This document shows, in pieces, positions 9,960 through 18,571 of a stretch of DNA of 64,000 bases. Source of the stretch: Exiguobacterium aurantiacum DSM 6208 (GTDB lineage Bacteria; Bacillota; Bacilli; Exiguobacteriales; Exiguobacteriaceae); NCBI RefSeq assembly GCF_000702585.1, contig NZ_JNIQ01000001.1, positions 2,175,001 to 2,239,000 on the forward strand. The letters are read 5' to 3'. Both the position numbers and the translations under genes were made by a program. Numbering within the stretch: the first letter of the stretch is position 1; the number at the start of each line of letters is the position of its first letter. Under the pieces are notes generated by a model that worked only from the letters and a program-made list of their open reading frames with translations, did no database searches and was not told the DNA's origin.

Positions 9960-9988
9960 ACTATAGCATATGTCACCGAATCCGGCAA
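9960..9988 (-). promoter_or_regulatory. Sigma-A promoter of rpsB
   Basis: TTGCCG (9983-9988), 17-base spacer, TATAGT (9960-9965) on the minus strand. The -35 lies 4 bases after the swrB stop, so rpsB has its own promoter but could also receive read-through from the fla/che operon; I see no terminator between swrB and this promoter. Confidence 0.8.
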
Positions 9989-9991
9989 CTC

Positions 9992-10351
9992 TCACTTGCT
10001 CCGAAATTTTGCATATAACGCCATCTCGCCTTCTCCTTTTCCAAGAAGACGGGCCGCGTCGCGCACAGAGTGCCGGAGTAACGTCTCTTCGACGAGTTGT
10101 TGGTCCGATGGTTGATCCTCTTCCACTCGCTGAACGGGAAGTGAATCCGGTTCACGCGACGTCGATTCAACCACAACCTCTTGTTTGACGACATCGTTCA
10201 TCGATTCCATGAACGACAACAACAGCGCCTCGGTTTCACGCTTCTCGACCTCGAGCCGTTCCACCCGTTCCTTCAACGTCTGTAGCTGCTTAAACACGAT
10301 GAGGAGGGCGTAAGTGACGACGATAGCCACGATGAGTAATACGATTGTCAT
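9992..10351 (-). CDS. swrB: SwrB-like membrane coiled-coil protein, end of fla/che operon
   Basis: A 119-residue protein with one N-terminal membrane segment (residues 2-18), a following coiled coil (about 20-55) and a short helical C-terminal region with LLRHSVRDAARLLGKGEGE. Its place between sigD and rpsB and its layout match Bacillus SwrB (YlxL), which activates basal-body export and raises sigma-D activity. It is shorter than Bacillus SwrB (about 167 residues), so the homology call rests mainly on position and architecture. It starts 12 bases after sigD with GAGGAGG upstream. Confidence 0.65.
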   Translation of the reverse strand: MTIVLLIVAIVVTYALLIVFKQLQTLKERVERLEVEKRETEALLLSFMESMNDVVKQEVVVESTSREPDSLPVQRVEEDQPSDQQLVEETLLRHSVRDAARLLGKGEGEMALYAKFRSK

Positions 10352-10363
10352 CTGTTCCCCTCC

Positions 10364-11134
10364 TCACGATGTCTTTTCTTCTAAATAAGAGCGTCCGAGC
10401 GCTGCTTTGAGTGTCTTCAACGCTTTTGAATGGATTTGCGAGATGCGTGACGTCGACAAGTCGAGCACCTCACCGATCTCGGTCAACGTCAACTCGTCAA
10501 AATAAAAGAGTGAGACGACGAGCCGCTCTTTTTCGGACAGATGTTCGATTTCGGTCGTCAACACATCGATGAGCTCACGTTGCAACAGCGTCTCTTCCGG
10601 TTTCTCTGAATCCGGGTCAAAATACGTGACGGACATGACTTTTCCTTCTTCTTGTAACGTCACCGCCTCATCAATCGACAACATGTTAGCGAAATATCCT
10701 TCCGCCATCGCTTTCTCAATCTCTGAAACCGGCAACGCGCAGGCAGCGGCCAGTTCTTCTTTCGTCGGTGCGCGGTGCAACGACTGCTCGAGCTGTTCGG
10801 CGATTTGGTCGATTTTTTTGACCCGCTCCCGGACCGAACGCGGCAACCAGTCGATTTTCCGAAGTCCATCGATGATTGCCCCGCGGATCCGAAACGCCGC
10901 ATACGTATCAAACTTATTGTTGTGTTCTGGATCATATTTCATGAGGGCATCGTACAATCCCATGTAACCCAAACTCTTCAATTCGTCGCGTTCGACGCTT
11001 TTCGGGAGCGTCACGATCATTCGTTGTACGTGATAATGGATGAGAAATTCATAATGAGATAATAGTTCGTTCGCCGTATCCATATCACGGTCACTGTTCC
11101 AACGATCCCACAACTGAGTAAGCTGAGTCGTCAT
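10364..11134 (-). CDS. sigD: RNA polymerase sigma factor for late flagellar genes (sigma-D/FliA)
   Basis: A group 3 sigma factor of the FliA/WhiG type, 256 residues. Region 2 shows HYHVQRMIVTLPKSVE and the DALMKYDPEHNNKFDTYA core; region 3 shows IDGLRKIDWLPRSVRER; region 4 shows the LTLTEIGEVLDLSTSRISQIH helix-turn-helix. It should drive flagellin, motAB and autolysin genes once the hook is complete, under an anti-sigma factor FlgM not found in this window. It lies between cheD and swrB near the end of the fla/che operon, as in Bacillus, where distance from the promoter limits its level. Confidence 0.96.
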   Translation of the reverse strand: MTTQLTQLWDRWNSDRDMDTANELLSHYEFLIHYHVQRMIVTLPKSVERDELKSLGYMGLYDALMKYDPEHNNKFDTYAAFRIRGAIIDGLRKIDWLPRSVRERVKKIDQIAEQLEQSLHRAPTKEELAAACALPVSEIEKAMAEGYFANMLSIDEAVTLQEEGKVMSVTYFDPDSEKPEETLLQRELIDVLTTEIEHLSEKERLVVSLFYFDELTLTEIGEVLDLSTSRISQIHSKALKTLKAALGRSYLEEKTS

Positions 11135-11146
11135 GTCGATCCCCCC

Positions 11147-11632
11147 TTAAATTTCTTTTGTTCCTACACTGACAGTCCGAATCGATAAGACGGACGTCGC
11201 CACATCAAATTCGATCGTGCGGCCGTTATGGCCGCCGCAATCTTCAGCGACAAGCGGGATCCGGTGCGCTTTCAACGCTTTTCGAATCGCCTCGGCGTTT
11301 CGTTCACCGATTCGCATCGCCTCGTTCTCATACTTGAATTGAAACATTTGGGCGCCTCCGGCCATTTTCGCCTGCAACCGGTTCGCCCCGGCCTGATTTA
11401 ATGATTTCACGAGCGCGTCGATCGCCGTATCGGCGTACTTACCTACCTCGATCGTCTGATGTTTGCGGGCGATATTCGAATCTGGCAACATGACGTGGGC
11501 CATCGCCGCCACTTGGGTGCGGACGTCAAACAGGATCACCCCGACACATGAACCGAGACCGGCCGTGCGAAGGCGGTTCGGTGCCGACGTCTGCTTCCAT
11601 TCGGCGATGCCGATTTTGAGCACTTCAGCCAT
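11147..11632 (-). CDS. cheD: Chemoreceptor glutamine deamidase CheD
   Basis: Deamidates glutamines of chemoreceptors and, in Bacillus, takes part in adaptation by exchanging between receptors and CheC-CheYp. The catalytic Cys/His/Thr set is visible as LGSCVGVILFD, then AMAHVMLPDS; later VAEDCGGHNGRTIEFD is also typical. I start at the ATG at 11632 (MAEVLKIGIAEW, 161 residues), not at a longer in-frame start upstream, because this matches the family and gives an 8-base overlap with the cheC stop. sigD follows after 12 bases. Confidence 0.93.
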   Translation of the reverse strand: MAEVLKIGIAEWKQTSAPNRLRTAGLGSCVGVILFDVRTQVAAMAHVMLPDSNIARKHQTIEVGKYADTAIDALVKSLNQAGANRLQAKMAGGAQMFQFKYENEAMRIGERNAEAIRKALKAHRIPLVAEDCGGHNGRTIEFDVATSVLSIRTVSVGTKEI

Positions 11633-12224
11633 GGCCGAGCAACCGCCGTTCGATTTGTTTAAGTGAGCCGTGCGTCGGTAGGAACAACACATGGCCAGCA
11701 CTCACTTTGTCGTCTATTAAGAATGTCGTATCGATATAAAGCGCCGCATCTTCTTCCGGTTGGACCGAAGTGACGACGAATTCGACGATCGACCCGGCCA
11801 TGTCGATCGCTGTCGCCGGTACTTGAATCATGATCGGCGTCATGAGCCAATCGCTCAAGGCACGGGCATACGCCCCGCTCATAATGTTTCCGATCTCTTC
11901 CCAAGCCGACTGGCCGAGTTCGTCCGCCGCGGCGAACGTGAACGGCGTCCCAATCAATGATGTGACCATCGTCTCGGCATCGTCGACCGGGAACAAGATG
12001 AGGATCATGCCACTAATGTCTCCTCCGAGTTCGAGCAAGACGGACGCGACGTGCCGCTCGGGACCGCCGACACGTTCCGGCAAGTAAGTGATCGGTTCCA
12101 TCTCGGCAGACGAGACGGTGATGTTGACCGGTTTTGCCAAGAGTGTCGACAACGCCGTGGCGGCGTGACCCGACCCGATGTTGCCGAGCTCTTTCAACAA
12201 ATCTTGTTCAAACTCACTCAGCAT
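11625..12224 (-). CDS. cheC: CheY-phosphate phosphatase CheC
   Basis: Dephosphorylates CheY-P and is the partner of CheD in the Bacillus-type adaptation system. Both active-site signatures of the pattern (S/D)xxxExxN are present: near residue 8 (DLLKELGN, followed by GSGHAATALS) and near residue 110 (SAWEEIGN). The length of 199 is typical. It overlaps cheW by 11 bases and cheD by 8. With FliY (which has the same signatures) the cell has two CheY-P phosphatases. Confidence 0.94.
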   Translation of the reverse strand: MLSEFEQDLLKELGNIGSGHAATALSTLLAKPVNITVSSAEMEPITYLPERVGGPERHVASVLLELGGDISGMILILFPVDDAETMVTSLIGTPFTFAAADELGQSAWEEIGNIMSGAYARALSDWLMTPIMIQVPATAIDMAGSIVEFVVTSVQPEEDAALYIDTTFLIDDKVSAGHVLFLPTHGSLKQIERRLLGHG

Positions 12225-12648
12225 GCTGGTCCTCGAACAAGGCGTTGGCGTCGAGGAGTGAGAACAACTTGTCTTCCCCTTTCGCGATCGCCGTCAAATG
12301 CGCCGACAACATATCCTGACTCGATTCCGGGATCGGCTCGATGCGCACGTCGTCGCTTTCGACGACTTCGTTCGCTCGATCGACGATAAACCCGGCGTCT
12401 CCTTGATTCAAAGAGGCGATGAGAATGCGCGTCTCGTCTGTCGCTTCGATTTCCTCGTAGCCGAGACGGAGGCGAAGATCGATCACCGGGGTGACGACCC
12501 CCCGTAAGTTGATGACACCTTTCACATGTGCCGGGGCGTTCGGGACCCGGGTCACCGGTTGCAGACGCTCAATCGAACGGACCGATTGGACGTCGATGCC
12601 GTACGTGTTGTCTGCGAGTGAGAAGACTACCCATTTTTGTTCCATCAT
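12214..12648 (-). CDS. cheW: Chemotaxis coupling protein CheW
   Basis: Adaptor linking chemoreceptors to the CheA kinase. It is a 144-residue single CheW domain with NTYGIDVQSVRSIERL, the NLRGVVTPVIDLR signature and VDRANEVVE. Two ATG codons stand in tandem (12648 and 12645), and the second has better spacing to AGGAGG. It lies 9 bases after cheA and its end overlaps cheC by 11 bases. Confidence 0.97.
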   Translation of the reverse strand: MMEQKWVVFSLADNTYGIDVQSVRSIERLQPVTRVPNAPAHVKGVINLRGVVTPVIDLRLRLGYEEIEATDETRILIASLNQGDAGFIVDRANEVVESDDVRIEPIPESSQDMLSAHLTAIAKGEDKLFSLLDANALFEDQHAE

Positions 12649-12657
12649 TCTTCCTCC

Positions 12658-14634
12658 TTAAAAGAGATCGTTGCTGTCGACGATCAAGGCGACACGCCCG
12701 TCTCCAAGAATCGTTGCGCCCGAGATCGCCGGAATACCTTCTAAATATGACCCGAGCGGTTTCATGACAATTTCTTGCTGGCCGATCAAGTCGTTCACGA
12801 CGACACCGACAAGTTTGTTCCCTTTGCGTACGACGACGACAGGGAATTGTGATTTCGTCTCGGCGTCGATGCCGAACATCTCTTTCAAATAGACGAGCGG
12901 CACGAGTTGTCCCCGGAAATCGAAGACGCGTTCACGGTGCGCCGTCAAAATATCGGCTTCATCGAGCAGCGTCGTCTCGAGGATCGAGGAGAGCGGGATG
13001 GCATACGTTTCATCGCCAGCTAACACGAGCATCGCCGAGATGATCGACAGCGTGAGCGGGAGGCTGACTTGGAACTTCGTCCCTTGACCGACGACGGTCT
13101 CAAGCGAGACGACCCCACCGAGCGATTCGATTTTGTTTTTGACGACGTCCAGTCCGACACCGCGGCCCGACAAGTCTGTGACGACGTCCGCCGTTGAAAA
13201 CCCAGGTGCGAAGATGAGCATCGCCAGTTCGTTGTCCGACATCGCCGCCGCCTCGTCGGCTGTGAGGACACCGCGTTCGAGCGCTTTGGCCCGGACTTTA
13301 TCGACGTTAATGCCGGCACCGTCGTCCTCGATTTCGATGAAGACGCGGTTGCCGCCGTGATAGGCGCGCAGTGACAATTTTCCTTGTTTGTCTTTCCCGG
13401 CTTGTTCACGAACTTCAGGCAACTCAATCCCGTGGTCGATGGCGTTACGGATCAAGTGGACGAGCGGGTCGCCAATCTCATCGATGACGGTCCGGTCGAG
13501 CTCGGTTTCGGCACCTGTGATATCGAGTTGGACTTTCTTATGGATGTCTTTCGCGACCGAGCGTACCATGCGCGGGAACCGGTTGAACACTTGCTCGATC
13601 GGCATCATCCGAAGTGTCAAGACGAGCGATTGCAACTCGTTCGTCCCTCGTTTGATCTTCTCGACCGTCTCATTCAACTCAGGCTGACCGACTTCATCGG
13701 CGAGACGCTCGAGGCGTCCACGGTCGATGATGAACTCTTCGAACAAGTTCATGAGCCGGTCGATCCGTTCTAGGTTGACCCGAATCGTCTTCGCTTGGGC
13801 GACGGGTTGGTCTTTCACTTCTTCGACTTCTTGCGCGGACGGTTGTGGCTTCACTTCGGGCACAGCGACTGCTTCAACGCTCGCCGCGACTTCCGGTACG
13901 CTCTCGTGTGCGCTCGTGAACACCGTCACTTGCACCCGTTCGACTTCTGACACTTGCGACACGGCATGCTCGATCACTTCGGCCGACTCTTGCGACAAGA
14001 ACAACACATCGAACGAGAGCTCAAACTGTTCTTGTTCAATCGCTTCTGTATCCGGCACCGTCCGGACGACTTCGCCGAGCTCTTGCAAGCGATCGAACAC
14101 CATGTAGGCACGGGCCGCTTTCAAAACGACCGCGTCCGACAGTTTGACGTTTAGCTGGAACGCCTCGAAACCGGTCTGTTTCGCTTGCTCGACGACCGAG
14201 TCGGTATATAAGTCGACAGTGAACGGCGAGACCTCCTCGATGGCTGCGGACTCTTCATGACCGATGAACGATTGGAACGCCTTCACCGTCGCACCGACGT
14301 CGACGTTCGACCCTCTGCCGCCGCTCTCGATGTCGGCGATCATCTCTTCAATCTGCTCCATCGCAGAGAACATCGTATCGAGCAACAGTTGGTTGCTTTC
14401 TTTCTTTCCGCCTCGAACGAGGTCGAGCGCGCTCTCCATCTCGTGCGTCAAGTTGGCGACATGTTCATAGCCCATCGTCGCCGACATCCCTTTAAGTGTA
14501 TGCGCCGAGCGGAAAATCTCTTGGACCGCCTCAAAACTTCCCGTCTGTTCGAGCTTCAACAACTGCGTGTTGACCGACTGGATATGCTCTTGTGCCTCAT
14601 CTAAAAACAACCCTAAGTATTCGTTCACGTCCAT
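12658..14634 (-). CDS. cheA: Chemotaxis histidine kinase CheA
   Basis: Receptor-coupled kinase that autophosphorylates and passes the phosphate to CheY. It is 658 residues with, in order, the P1 Hpt domain (His45 in RSAHTLKGMSATMG), a P2 response-regulator-binding region (about 140-250), P3 dimerisation (about 285-350), the P4 ATPase domain with the N box HLIRNAIDHGIE, G1 DDGAGI and G2 GRGVGLDVV, and the P5 CheW-like domain to the end. It directly follows flhG after 19 bases; in Bacillus subtilis cheB lies at this junction, and it is absent here. cheW follows after 9 bases. Confidence 0.97.
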   Translation of the reverse strand: MDVNEYLGLFLDEAQEHIQSVNTQLLKLEQTGSFEAVQEIFRSAHTLKGMSATMGYEHVANLTHEMESALDLVRGGKKESNQLLLDTMFSAMEQIEEMIADIESGGRGSNVDVGATVKAFQSFIGHEESAAIEEVSPFTVDLYTDSVVEQAKQTGFEAFQLNVKLSDAVVLKAARAYMVFDRLQELGEVVRTVPDTEAIEQEQFELSFDVLFLSQESAEVIEHAVSQVSEVERVQVTVFTSAHESVPEVAASVEAVAVPEVKPQPSAQEVEEVKDQPVAQAKTIRVNLERIDRLMNLFEEFIIDRGRLERLADEVGQPELNETVEKIKRGTNELQSLVLTLRMMPIEQVFNRFPRMVRSVAKDIHKKVQLDITGAETELDRTVIDEIGDPLVHLIRNAIDHGIELPEVREQAGKDKQGKLSLRAYHGGNRVFIEIEDDGAGINVDKVRAKALERGVLTADEAAAMSDNELAMLIFAPGFSTADVVTDLSGRGVGLDVVKNKIESLGGVVSLETVVGQGTKFQVSLPLTLSIISAMLVLAGDETYAIPLSSILETTLLDEADILTAHRERVFDFRGQLVPLVYLKEMFGIDAETKSQFPVVVVRKGNKLVGVVVNDLIGQQEIVMKPLGSYLEGIPAISGATILGDGRVALIVDSNDLF

Positions 14635-14653
14635 CTATATTGCCTCCCTGTCG

Positions 14654-15493
14654 TTAGACTCGGTTCCACTGGCGTCGTAAGTTCCCGACTAAGCGATCCA
14701 TGAAGTGACGCGGCCTAGGTGGCGTCCCGGTGAGCGTCGTCAATACACGCTCGAGTCGCCAGCTGATATCACTTTTTCGGTCGAATTCATAAAACGGGAC
14801 TTGGGCGATGACCGCTTTTCTGACAGACGGGTCATCGGGTAGAAAGCCGAGGAATCGAATCGATTTATTTAAAAATTGCTTACATGCGACTTCCATTCGT
14901 TCAAAACATTGAAGCGCCTCGTCCCCGGACTGGGCACGATTGACGATGACCCCGAGCGGTAAATCAGGATATTGCTGATGGACGAGTTTCGTATACGCGT
15001 AACCGTCCATGAGCGAAGTTGGCTCCGGCGTCAAAATCAAGAACATCTCATCGCATCCGGCGATGAACTGAAGTGACGTGTCGGTCGCCCCCGCTCCCAT
15101 GTCAAACAAGACATAGTCATAGTCGGTCAACACTTCAAGTTCGCGCATTAAAAATTGCATGTCGCTGTCTGAGAATTGGACTAACGCATCGAGTCCGCTT
15201 CCCCCATGTAATATATCGACACCATGGACGTCTTTCTGAACAGAGGAGACGAGCGGAATCCGAGCTTTCACAGAATCGACCATCGTTCTTGAACGTGACG
15301 CGTTCAAGAGGATGTGTACGTTCGCCATGCCAAGGTCGAGGTCGACGATCAAGACGCGTTTACCGAGTTCGACGAGCCCGATCGCTGTGTTGACACAGAC
15401 GTTCGTCTTCCCGACCCCGCCTTTGCCGCTAGCGAAGGCGATGGTCGTCGGTGCGCTATCCGTTTTTGCCCTTAGACGCCTTGCTTGGTCCAT
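14654..15493 (-). CDS. flhG: Flagellar number and placement ATPase FlhG (YlxH)
   Basis: MinD/ParA-type ATPase that stimulates the FlhF GTPase and helps C-ring assembly, controlling where and how many flagella form. The deviant Walker A is ASGKGGVGKTN; further landmarks are VDLDLGMANVH and the DMGAGATDTSL stretch. An N-terminal DQARRLRAK segment resembles the DQA motif that activates FlhF. I use the ATG at 15493 (279 residues); a GTG at 15502 sits too close to AGAAGG. It overlaps flhF by 22 bases. Confidence 0.94.
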   Translation of the reverse strand: MDQARRLRAKTDSAPTTIAFASGKGGVGKTNVCVNTAIGLVELGKRVLIVDLDLGMANVHILLNASRSRTMVDSVKARIPLVSSVQKDVHGVDILHGGSGLDALVQFSDSDMQFLMRELEVLTDYDYVLFDMGAGATDTSLQFIAGCDEMFLILTPEPTSLMDGYAYTKLVHQQYPDLPLGVIVNRAQSGDEALQCFERMEVACKQFLNKSIRFLGFLPDDPSVRKAVIAQVPFYEFDRKSDISWRLERVLTTLTGTPPRPRHFMDRLVGNLRRQWNRV

Positions 15494-16539
15494 CGCGGCC
15501 ACCCTTCTTTCTGAAGCATCTTCCGTGTCAATCGTTCCGGTGTGCCTTCGACGAGGTCGTCCGGCACTTCCTGTCCGTCCGTCAACCAGGCGACCGGAAG
15601 ACCGCTGTCACGGACGAGTTTATACATGGCATGGATGTCGCTCGTCTCATCCGCTTTCGTAAAGATGAGGGACCCGAGCGGCAATTGCTCGAACTGGCTA
15701 TAAATCATCTCCATATCTTTCAACTTGGATGTCAAACTGAGGACGAGCGACAAGTTCGTCTCTGAAAAGTCGTGATGCTGGTGGAACTGTTCGACGTACG
15801 CCTCGTCGCGGAAATTGCGCCCGGCGGTATCGATCAAGACGATGTCTTTCCTTGCGAACAGTTGCTTCGCCCGTTTGAAGTCATCGAAGTCGTACGCCAC
15901 TTCGACCGGGATGTTCAAAATCTCGGCGTACGTCTTGAGCTGCTCGATGGCGGCGATTCGATACGTGTCGGTCGTGATCAATCCGACCGTCTTGCCTTCA
16001 TCGAGCTTATAATGAGCGGCCAGTTTCGCGAGCGTCGTCGTCTTGCCGACACCGGTCGGCCCGACGAGCATGACGTAGCGTAGCGTATCCGGGACTGGCG
16101 GGAAGGCCCGTTCAATCTGGTCGTGAACGAACTGTTCGACGGCCTCGATCGACTTCGTCGTGTAAAACAGTTCATTGAGCTGTTCTTCCCATGCCGTCCC
16201 TTGAAACGATTCCGTTGAAAGCAACGTCTCGATGTGCTCCATCCCCTGCGGTAAACGCCGGGGGACAGATAATACCGGTGCTGCGTCAGGTGCCGGCTTC
16301 TGATTTCGTGCCTCTGGCGCGGTCGGACGTTTCACCGCGATTGCTTCCGTCCGCGGCTTCGTGTGGAGCGGCGCTTTTTCGAGCGCGGCGATAACTTCGA
16401 CTTGTTTCGAAGCGAACAACCCGAACCATCCCGTCTTCACTTGACGGGAGTTCAAGATGACGGCCTCGTCGCCGAGTTCTTGCTTCACTTTCGCCATCGC
16501 CTCGCTCATCGTCTTACCGGTAAACTTTTTGATCTGCAT
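15472..16539 (-). CDS. flhF: Flagellar SRP-like GTPase FlhF
   Basis: SRP-family GTPase that marks the site of flagellar assembly. It is 355 residues with a basic N-terminal B domain (MQIKKFTGKTMSEAM), a variable linker, an N domain and the G domain from about residue 155 with P loop [15 protein letters not shown], the DTAGRNFRDE G3 and the FTKADET G4. Its ATG follows the flhA stop directly (TAA then ATG). Its end overlaps flhG, its regulator. Confidence 0.96.
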   Translation of the reverse strand: MQIKKFTGKTMSEAMAKVKQELGDEAVILNSRQVKTGWFGLFASKQVEVIAALEKAPLHTKPRTEAIAVKRPTAPEARNQKPAPDAAPVLSVPRRLPQGMEHIETLLSTESFQGTAWEEQLNELFYTTKSIEAVEQFVHDQIERAFPPVPDTLRYVMLVGPTGVGKTTTLAKLAAHYKLDEGKTVGLITTDTYRIAAIEQLKTYAEILNIPVEVAYDFDDFKRAKQLFARKDIVLIDTAGRNFRDEAYVEQFHQHHDFSETNLSLVLSLTSKLKDMEMIYSQFEQLPLGSLIFTKADETSDIHAMYKLVRDSGLPVAWLTDGQEVPDDLVEGTPERLTRKMLQKEGWPRWTKQGV

Positions 16540-18561
16540 TTAAATCACCCCAATACTTTTCACTTCGACCGAACTGAGCAGTTCGTTATAGGCGAGCACC
16601 GGTACGTCCGGATAGTAACGCTCGAGCAGTTGTCTGACGAATAAACGAATCGTCGGAGAACAGAGGATGACGGCCGAGGCGCCGTAGCGTTCGAACATCG
16701 ATAGCTGTTCGCCCGAACGTTCGATGATCTCGCGCGCTTGATCGGGATCAAGCGCCAAATAATTCCCGAACTCCGTTTTCTGGACAGCGTCTTGAATGAG
16801 TTGTTCCGTCTGTCCTCCGAGCGTGACGACGTACAACGGTCCGTCCGGTGGGCTGACTTGGTCCGTCAGTTGACGGGACAGTCCTTGACGACAGTATTCC
16901 CCAAGAATCTCGGCATCTTTCGTCACTTTGCCGTAGTCGGCCATCGTCTCAAACAAGAGCGGCAAATTGCGAATCGAGACGTGCTCTTTCAATAGATGGC
17001 GGAGCACTTTTTGAATGTCCCCGATGGATAAGACGGCCGGCGTGACGTCTTCGACGAGTACCGGGTGCGTCTCTTTCAAATGTTCGACAAGTTGTTTCGT
17101 CTCTTCCCGACCGAGCAGATCGGCAGCATGTTTCTTGAGCGTCTCCGTCAAGTGTGTCGCCACGACTGACGGCGGGTCGACGACCGTGTACCCGCTCATC
17201 TCGGCACGAGCACGCGTCTCTTCATCAATCCATAACGCCGGGAGACCGAATGCCGGTTCGGTCGTCTCGATGCCGTACACTTCGGGGTCTTCGATTCCTG
17301 GGCTCATCGCCAAGTAGTGATCGAGTAACAGTTCCCCTTCGGCGACGACGTTGCCTTTCACTTTAATCCGATACGCGTTCGGCGACAGTTGCAAATGGTC
17401 ACGGATTCGGACCGTCGGCAAGATGAAACCGAGTTCAAGCGCGAGCTGACGACGAATCATGACGACGCGATCGAGCAAGTCACCGCCTTGCGATTCATCG
17501 GCAAGCGGGATCAATCCGTATCCGAACTCGAACTCGATCGCATCGATTTGTAGGAGCGAGACGACCGTCTCCGTCGGTGCGGCCGGTTCTTCGTCGGGCA
17601 AAGGTTGTTCGATGGCCCGTTTTATATTCCGCCGCATCGCATACGCACCGTAAAAAGCGACACCGGCGATGAGGAGTGTCACCGGAAGCAGGCTCGGTGA
17701 AATGATACCGAGCATAATGACGATTGACCCTGCGATGTAAAGCAACGTCGGATTCTGTCCGAGCTGGTCGACGACGTCTTCGCCTAGATTGCCGTCCGAG
17801 ACGGCACGGGTGACGATAATACCGGTCGCCGTCGAGATGAGGAGCGCCGGGATCTGTCCGACGAGGCCGTCCCCGATCGTCATGAGCGAGAACGTTTGAA
17901 ACGCCTGTCCGACCGGGAGTCCCATTTGGACACTCCCGATGATGATCCCGAAGATCAAGTTGATGACGACGATGATGATACCGGCGATGGCATCTCCTTT
18001 GACGAACTTCGAGGCCCCGTCCATCGACCCGTAAAAGTCGGCCTCACTTTGAATCTTTTTGCGACGGATTTGAGCTTGCTTGTCATCGATCAGACCCGAG
18101 TTCAAATCGGCATCGATCGCCATCTGTTTCCCTGGCATCGCATCAAGCGTGAAGCGGGCCGATACTTCCGAGACCCGTTCCGCACCTTTTGTGATGACGA
18201 CGAATTGGATGATGACGAGGATGAGGAAGACGACGAATCCGACGAGTACGTTCCCGCCGACGACGAAGTTACCGAACGTGGCGATGACTTCTCCACCGTA
18301 GCCGTTCGATAAAATCGAGCGGGTCGTCGATACGTTCAATCCAAGTCGGAACAACGTCACGATCAGTAAGAGCGACGGGAAGACCGAGAAATCGAGCGCT
18401 TCCCGCGCGTTCATGGCCACGAGCAAGATGAGCAGGGCAATCAATATATTGACAATGATCAGAAAATCTAACATGAATCCCGGTAACGGGATGACGAGCA
18501 TGACGACGATCATGAGAACGCCAATCAATACCGCGAAATCTTTAGCTTTTACAGCCAACAC
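16540..18561 (-). CDS. flhA: Flagellar export gate protein FlhA
   Basis: Large membrane component of the flagellar type III export gate, 673 residues. About eight membrane segments fill residues 10-310; the FHIPEP-family cytoplasmic loop includes AMPGKQMAIDADLN and the RRKKIQSEADFYGSMDGA stretch (landmark FYGSMDGASKF). The C-terminal cytoplasmic domain (from about 340) binds chaperone-substrate complexes. The start is a GTG with AGGAGG five bases upstream. It lies 10 bases after flhB and abuts flhF. Confidence 0.97.
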   Translation of the reverse strand: MLAVKAKDFAVLIGVLMIVVMLVIPLPGFMLDFLIIVNILIALLILLVAMNAREALDFSVFPSLLLIVTLFRLGLNVSTTRSILSNGYGGEVIATFGNFVVGGNVLVGFVVFLILVIIQFVVITKGAERVSEVSARFTLDAMPGKQMAIDADLNSGLIDDKQAQIRRKKIQSEADFYGSMDGASKFVKGDAIAGIIIVVINLIFGIIIGSVQMGLPVGQAFQTFSLMTIGDGLVGQIPALLISTATGIIVTRAVSDGNLGEDVVDQLGQNPTLLYIAGSIVIMLGIISPSLLPVTLLIAGVAFYGAYAMRRNIKRAIEQPLPDEEPAAPTETVVSLLQIDAIEFEFGYGLIPLADESQGGDLLDRVVMIRRQLALELGFILPTVRIRDHLQLSPNAYRIKVKGNVVAEGELLLDHYLAMSPGIEDPEVYGIETTEPAFGLPALWIDEETRARAEMSGYTVVDPPSVVATHLTETLKKHAADLLGREETKQLVEHLKETHPVLVEDVTPAVLSIGDIQKVLRHLLKEHVSIRNLPLLFETMADYGKVTKDAEILGEYCRQGLSRQLTDQVSPPDGPLYVVTLGGQTEQLIQDAVQKTEFGNYLALDPDQAREIIERSGEQLSMFERYGASAVILCSPTIRLFVRQLLERYYPDVPVLAYNELLSSVEVKSIGVI

Positions 18562-18571
18562 ATACTCCTCC

